DNA from: Angiostrongylus vasorum
Taxonomy: Eukaryota; Nematoda; Chromadorea; Rhabditida; Metastrongylidae
Length of the DNA: 64,000 nucleotides
Reading direction: 5' to 3'
Assembly (NCBI GenBank): GCA_018806985.1
Contig: JADANN010000156.1
Coordinates: 91,001 to 155,000 of the forward strand
Part shown: piece after piece, positions 57,846 to 64,000 of the stretch
Layout: every line of letters begins with the position of its first letter
How positions within the stretch are numbered: the first letter of the stretch is position 1
Notes under the pieces: model-generated
Databases searched by the model: none
Told to the model about the DNA's origin: nothing
Seen by the model: the letters and a program-made list of their open reading frames with translations, nothing else
Made by a program: the position numbers and the translations under genes

Positions 57846-59776
57846 TGGGGCTCTTTGTAAAGAAGTGCAATTATCCGGTCAATGATCCTGTTGTAGTTTT
57901 AATATTCCTAAGAACCCAGTTGCTAATTGCTCAAGTTCAGTAGCTCTCCTTATGATACATAAAAGTAAACAATTTTCAGAACTTCTCTATTAACATCACA
58001 CAGCTCAACAAGAAGGCAGACATCATCAACATGGGAGCGATGCCCAAGATTAACTTGATAGCTTGCGAAAACGATAGGAAACCATTAATGCTGCGAACAA
58101 CTATTTGAGATGAATGGTGCATATTTAAAGTTTAAAAGTCAAATATATTCCAACATCTAAATTTCTACTGTTTTAATCATAAAAGGCATTTAATTAGGTT
58201 CAAGTACTACTAAAGAATTCCTTTTCCTTTTGCGGAAACGTATTGAAAGCATCATCAAGAAGGAGCAACGAAAAAGATTTGTTGAGCTACTAGTAAAGAA
58301 AAGAGTTTTTGTAATTTTATGTGTATAACTGGACAAATAATAATACCCAATGAGAAACTGTTGCAAAGGTAGGTTTATCTTCATCTATTGCCTTTTCAGA
58401 AACACATGTTTCCTGGTACTACATGAGAGGATCAGTCTTTGTTCATAAGTTTTATTACAATAGGTTGCTTATAACGAAGCGCTTATACACTGAACTTTAC
58501 TAAAAACCAGAGCCCGTCAGTGAAAATTGCTCCCTGGTCATCATGCAATTTATTTGAACAAGATTTTGGCATAATGTTTAAAACTACAAGTGAGGTGCAA
58601 CTTAATTTCTTTGGTAATATCGTCTCCAAGACTATAGTAGCTTCGGCAGTGATAACTCTGGATCGATATTCATAGAAATCACAACGACGACCTGGTTCAA
58701 CAGTTACACGCTATCATCCAATCGGTTTATGCGATGTTTGCAAATTACCGCTTAGCTCCAAACTAGACTTAGTTCAACTCATTCCGTATAGATCTCTACA
58801 CATGCTTGGTTGCAGCATCAACTGTCAATCGTAAGATCAGAAGTCATTTCACAAAAACAGAACTCATGTTTCCTGACGCCTTTCAGTATTTCTTTGCTCT
58901 TTTCGAGGACTTTGAATTATTAGCACTCGAAAAGAAACAACATGGTCAATCTATGATGTTCAACCGCCTTTGACAGATTAGATAACTCATGAATACATTT
59001 GGTAGAAATACTAACAACAACCCACCTCGGTCGTAAGCTGCTGATCTTTTCATGATGTCGCCACTCCTAGGAATAGATGGATGGTCGAATAGTGGGGTCA
59101 ACCAAGCGATGGGTGGAGCCAATACAGTGTCACCGCGGATCGATGAATTAGGCTGATGCTAGAGGAGCACACTGTTTTCGTACTTGTAAACAAAAACAAG
59201 CCACGTGGAAATCGGTCAAGAGTAGCCACTTTTAAGATTAAAGCCGGAAACCTTCTGGTGAAACTAACGCTTTTAGAGTTCATGAATTCCTCTCACCATT
59301 GCAATGTTATCGTGACTCCTGTTTCAACTGTATGCATTGCAAATGATGTAACCTAATAGTCAACCGTAAGTAATACTGCTTAGTTTTAACACATTCACTA
59401 ATGAGGGTCGAAGAAGTTTTTGGGAATCAGTCGTGCAGCAATACAAGTGCAGCACCATTCGCATCATTGTTGAATGTTTTAATAGGTATTCTCCGAATAC
59501 TGGAACTTTTCCCCTGTCACCTGCAGTGTATCTAAAATCATTCACCTCAATAACGCATTTACGTAGAAGCTCAAAGAATGACGAAAAGGAATTGTTGGAG
59601 AGGAGTACAGGTGGAACACTACATAAAAAAGATGAAATGGTGTAGCGAATTGATAAAGTGCGTATCATTCTATAATATTAATATATTCCAAGATAGTGAA
59701 ATGGAAAATGCCGCTTCTTTAGTAACCAAAATAAAATCAAAAAGTGTTTACAATGGTCCATCTCTAACCATTGCCT
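57846..59776. other. Intergenic region without recognised features
   Basis: A 102-codon frame on the minus strand (59668-59360) overlaps a 70-codon plus-strand frame; neither resembles a known family. Nothing else is recognised. Confidence 0.4.
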
Positions 59777-60171
59777 ACTTGGATACTTGGACAGCCCGTC
59801 CTCACTAGTTGTGCTGGCCCCAGCATAATCTCTATTTTTTCGGGAGTTTTGTTGGTTTAACTGTTGTAGTTCCCCCAGAGTCCCGAGGTTAGCCTGGTCA
59901 AAGCTCTGCCCTGAGGTCGTCATCACCACAGGTAGTCGCCGCCCTTATGGATCAGAGAGAGATTTGCCACCATACGACTAGTTTGGTACCAGGACGGTGG
60001 TGGATCCTTGTATTGGTTTACTCTTAGCTAGAATTACCGATGAAAACGCCGTGCTCCTTCTTAGCTTAGGAGACCCTTCTTGTCGTGGGCATGAATCTCC
60101 CTTCAGTACATCGCAGCCCGACACCCAGGAACACCTTCCAGCCACGATGAGGCGGTAAACCCTTGGAAGGA
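59777..60171 (+). repeat. R2 repeat, intergenic copy
   Basis: This well-kept copy starts with the doubled ACTTGGATACTTGG and ends with a hairpin whose stem is CCTTCCA with TGGAAGG. The stem differs from the CCTCCCA/TGGGAGG form expected for the family but still pairs. Confidence 0.88.
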
Positions 60172-63100
60172 TCTTCAACAATTGCTTTATTACTTACTTA
60201 TACACCAGATTGAATGTTATGCAAAAATTACAAGTACATCGAAACCCTAGACGGAAATGTGACTCCAGGTCATTTTCCTCCTCCTCACTTTTTATGATTC
60301 TTAAAAAGATTGAAGCAGTTCTTCTCTCTTAATAACGAATTAACAACGCAAAAAACTACTCTAACTAGATATATGACATCGCTGCAACCAGAAAGTGAAT
60401 GAGTGATCATGTGCTACATCGCAAAAAATGAGCAAGCAATTTCTTAAGCGGTAACCTTACAAAAAGAAACCATGTGGAGCTTCTGCGTCTAACGCTTTTA
60501 TGATTCCTGCATGCGTTGTTCTGCAGTCAGGGAAAGACAGTCGATTATTTGTCAAACTACGCACAGCACTTCCTGTCACAGGTGCGTTTCACATACAAAA
60601 GTCGGCAATGTGAAATCTAAGTGGCGAAGTATTCTATGAGTTGTAGTTGTAGTGCTTTATCAAATTTTCTCCGTCTTTTTACATACATATGCAACATATG
60701 TACTTAAGAGAGCCGGTGTTGTAGTGGTCGTGATAGTTAGTGATCATCCCACTGTCATGAATACGCTTCTCGAAAAAAGGCAGCCTTTTTTTTAATAAAG
60801 AATATGCCAAGAAAAGCAGAAGAGGGGAGGCTTGTGAATACCACACCATCGCTCATGAACTAAAACAATGCCAGGCAGTGCCATCATTAGCCTAAAAATA
60901 CTCGAGTTCTACCTCAATATGACTTTCGCTAAAATCTCTTTGTTAAATATTAACTCAAAGCTTATTGAAGGTGCAAATGGGCGGAGACCTTCTCCATATT
61001 TAACATGAATCGCTCTGAAAAAAGGACTTCAACTAGACATAATGGCAGTGCACAAACTGTGGACTCAATAGTTCTACATCTTACGATATCGCGAAGATGC
61101 AGATACCACTGACAGAAAAGAAGATTTTTTCAAAGAAAAGAGGATTTTTCAACTAATGTGATGGATTATTGAATGACTTATCGTAACGAAATATAAGGAG
61201 AGCTTCAACCATGATTGTCACAGAACTGGAACTTTGTTGTTCCGAATAGCCTTTCCTCCATTGCAATCTCGATATGGCCATGGTAGAGATTTCCCATGTT
61301 TTCATTGCTCTTCGTATAGTAACTATGTTGTTTCCAGAATGGCAGTTGTTTTGTCCTAGTTAGGCGTTCGGATCTAAAACCCAAACTAATTCTAAACTTA
61401 GGAAACTCGGAGAACACCCATCTTACATCGACTATTCGAGAATATTTGTTCCGTGTCTGAAAAAAAGCAAAGTCAAATAAAGGGCATCATTTCAAGCCAC
61501 AATTCGGTTACCCTTTTAAAATATCGTTAATACTATAGCGACTATTCTCAAATAGTTAATATTCCTTCATTTTATTGTATGTTTCTATCAGTGCGACCAC
61601 ATTTGTTCTTCATCCTATCACCTTGTAATCTTAAAGTATGTTAATATTTTCATCTGATTCTGAGGAACTTTGCTTGCCAGAGATAGTCCTTGTTATGCAA
61701 AGCTCTTTTTGTGATTGAGACTTCTTGTGTGTTATTTTCGCTCGAAGTCTTCACGCGTACCGTAACGCGAATCACAAAGAGATGTTTTAGAGAGCCGTGT
61801 TCCTTTGTCTGATCTGGACATAAGAGATTTGGAAGCGATACTCGGTGGATGTTTTCGGGAAAAGTTCTGAAACTATGCCAAAACACCGCCTCCTACGGAA
61901 GGCATTTAAATGGCCTCAACAGTCACTACCATATCCGTCCGATTAGAGCTTCAAAGTTTCCTTGTTTGTCTTATGCGTCAAGCCATGTGAAATAATCCGA
62001 GTAACTTATTCTAATGTCGTGTACCTTTAGGCGCATTAACCTCACGGTGCGGTCATTATAAGTCGGTGTTATCATAAGCTAACATGTATTCCATAATACG
62101 ATAAATACATCGCAATGTTGTCATACGCATACACATGCTCCTTAGTATGATCACCTCATCGGAACGATATCACAAGTTTACACGTGGTGTGTAACCCTGC
62201 CGTATTTTTAATAGGCCTACCTGTTGTATCTAGGCACATCGAATTGCTCCACCAGCCTATAGCAAAGCTACTAACCAGCTTTAGCCTCACATATTGTCCA
62301 TCTTTCCACATTGCCACTTCTATTGTCCCGCTGTTCCCATATTGTTACTCTTCCATTATTATTGTTATAAGCGATTTAATTAGTCAACTTTAAGGTATTG
62401 CCCTGTGACAACGTAGTCAAATTCTCCGTTGGCAAGTTCCTACGAAGTCAAGCATTCTACCTGGACCTGGTGGCATGCCGAGAACTCACTCGGAGACCTA
62501 ATTTCCACTAGCAACTGCCATAGGAATAGTATATTGCATGAGTATCTGGTGTATTCTGTGACACTTTAAACATCACTTTCATTAAACCTCGATAACCCCA
62601 TAATCAGTGTATTTGCGTGATTAAACTGATAAGAAGCCAGTTAAAAGTTCTATTCGATTGACGTTTCGGTGACCTCTCATTGTTCCAAGGTTTTTTCCTC
62701 CTTCAGGGCCGCGTTGACTCTAGTCCATGGTCCACAGCTGGTCGTTGTCGCCATGCGGAAGCCACGTAAAAAATTTTTGGCTGTTGTTACGAAGGTTTGA
62801 TAAAAGTCAATTTTTTAAGATATTGCCACCCTACATGACAGTGAATTAAGTGCCACATCCCACAAGACGGAATGTCTGCCAAAAAGCAAGTGATGTCGGA
62901 TAGAGGGATTCCACTGACATTCGTCTTGTACAAGGAGGCAGCGCCGTGTGAACTTTTACATACAACTGGTATTCCCTCTAATGGATTGGGCTTGTTGCGA
63001 CAACGAACAACCACATTGGGACAACTACCACTTGTGGAACATTGACTCAAATCAACGTGGCTCGGAAGAAAGCGAGAGCTCTGAAACATTAGCCGAATTA

Positions 63101-64000
63101 TACTTATTACCAACCACTTAGCTAAGTCACATAAATGCTCATTGGTTGAGTCAATAAGGCTTAATGAAATTCGCAGCTAAGATATACCTTCATAATTTCA
63201 TGCTGATTTGCTCATGTTTGATTATGAAATAAAGCGGCTCTTGGACTTTCTGCCCACGGGTAATGCACGGGGAAAACTCACTGAATTTCTATGGTACACT
63301 AGCAAAACTGATGAAACGCTACCAAAACTGTTTGTCTACAACGCCCTTCCCGCTACGACCGACTGGAATCAGAGTCCATATTTTTTAAAACCGACGTACT
63401 CTTGCCACTCTTTGACACTGCCACACAAACACGAGAATCAGAGAGAGCAACGAGTTCGGTGATGAATCAAACATTCGGCATCTGGTGGCGAGTGACGATC
63501 CGAATTATTTTGTATTCTACAGAGGCGCAAATTGATTAAAGTTCTTCCTTGGCAGTTCAAAAAACACTACTATGGCGTAGTTATAAATAAAAAATAAATT
63601 GCGACAACCACGCCCAAATACCTAAGAAAGAATCGCATGGAGAAATGGCTTGTAACCCCCAACAACGACCTCGTCCAGTGCCTTGGATGATTATTTGACC
63701 TGAGATAAGCACTTTTTCCACCTACAAAAAACCGTTCGTTTATCTCCGTTATTAAGTAGAAGTCATAGAAGAGATGATGAGTATTTGAAGAAACCGATTC
63801 TTATGTCACTGGTATTTAGGCTTTGCTTTTTCCTCCCTCAGGGCTATGAAAGGATTTGGCTGAGTAGATTGCGCATGAATGTAACCTTTCCTCAGGTCAC
63901 GCAGGCGGCAAAATCCACCAATATGTTGGCAGTTTTTGAAATAAATATTGTATTAACAAGTACGCGACTGCTCACAGAGCAAGTATGAAGTTACTAATCA
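60172..64000. other. Right-end intergenic region
   Basis: Apart from the possible Penelope tail at 62.6 kb and a tRNA-like stretch at 60715-60780 (GCCGGTGTTGTAGTGGTCGT), I see no supported gene. Minus-strand open frames at 61205-61417, 61650-61886 and 62787-63113 are unrecognised. Confidence 0.4.
62640..62770 (-). pseudogene. Possible Penelope-like 3' tail relic
   Basis: GATTGACGTTTCGGTGACC followed by TTCCTCCTTCAGGGCCGCG resembles GACGTTTCGGCGATTTCGTC plus TTCCTCAGAGCC at the 3' end of the element at 26.2 kb. Nothing clear remains upstream. Confidence 0.35.

Noticed and set aside
59360..59668. 102-codon minus-strand frame
   Set aside because: Unrecognised, overlapped by an antisense frame, and no convincing splice sites around it.
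62787..63113. 108-codon Cys-rich minus-strand frame near a possible Penelope tail
   Set aside because: It does not match RT or GIY-YIG motifs and has no clear splice context.

Overview
This window is eukaryotic nuclear DNA from a parasitic nematode, most likely a clade V strongylid such as a hookworm. The evidence is small phase-consistent exons split by GT-AG and a few GC-AG introns, TTTTCAG-type acceptors, AT-rich intergenic DNA, closest family resemblance to Caenorhabditis-type proteins, and dense old repeats (tRNA-headed SINEs, RTE and Penelope-like retroelements, fold-back elements). Nothing suggests bacterial or viral DNA. The species call is inference.

Four protein genes can be built with good support. 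(1) and (2) are two myosin regulatory light chain genes arranged head to head: one on the minus strand (4612 to 3799) and one on the plus strand (from about 7870 to 9251). Their coding exons after the start codon have identical lengths, and both share a GC-AG intron inside the first EF-hand loop. C. elegans mlc-1 and mlc-2 are likewise a divergent pair. (3) An SLC17 (sialin/vesicular glutamate transporter-like) anion transporter lies on the minus strand (24293 to 9737). It has ten exons that join in frame to 485 residues, and its 3' end converges on the plus-strand light chain gene. (4) A trehalose-6-phosphate synthase lies on the minus strand. Twenty-one exons from 42394 to 31794 join in frame to 1071 residues, and further N-terminal exons probably extend to about 44610. 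Its glycosyltransferase part has the expected motifs, and its C-terminal HAD phosphatase-like part keeps the usual catalytic aspartates.

The rest is mostly repeats. 1-3.8 kb, 4.7-7.8 kb and 24.3-31.8 kb are intergenic, with SINEs, a rearranged Penelope-like element in inverted copies (26.1-28.5 kb) and a fold-back element (30.6-31.0 kb). The introns of the transporter and the synthase hold at least ten further insertions. 44.6-64 kb has no gene I can support. It holds a decayed RTE element (48-50 kb), a 1.3 kb inverted-repeat structure (52.7-54.0 kb), SINE copies and unexplained unique sequence.

The genes are not an operon: they lie in divergent and convergent arrangements and serve different jobs (muscle contraction, anion transport, trehalose synthesis). 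As I recall, C. elegans mlc-1, mlc-2 and tps-1 all lie on the X chromosome, so conserved linkage is possible but untested here.
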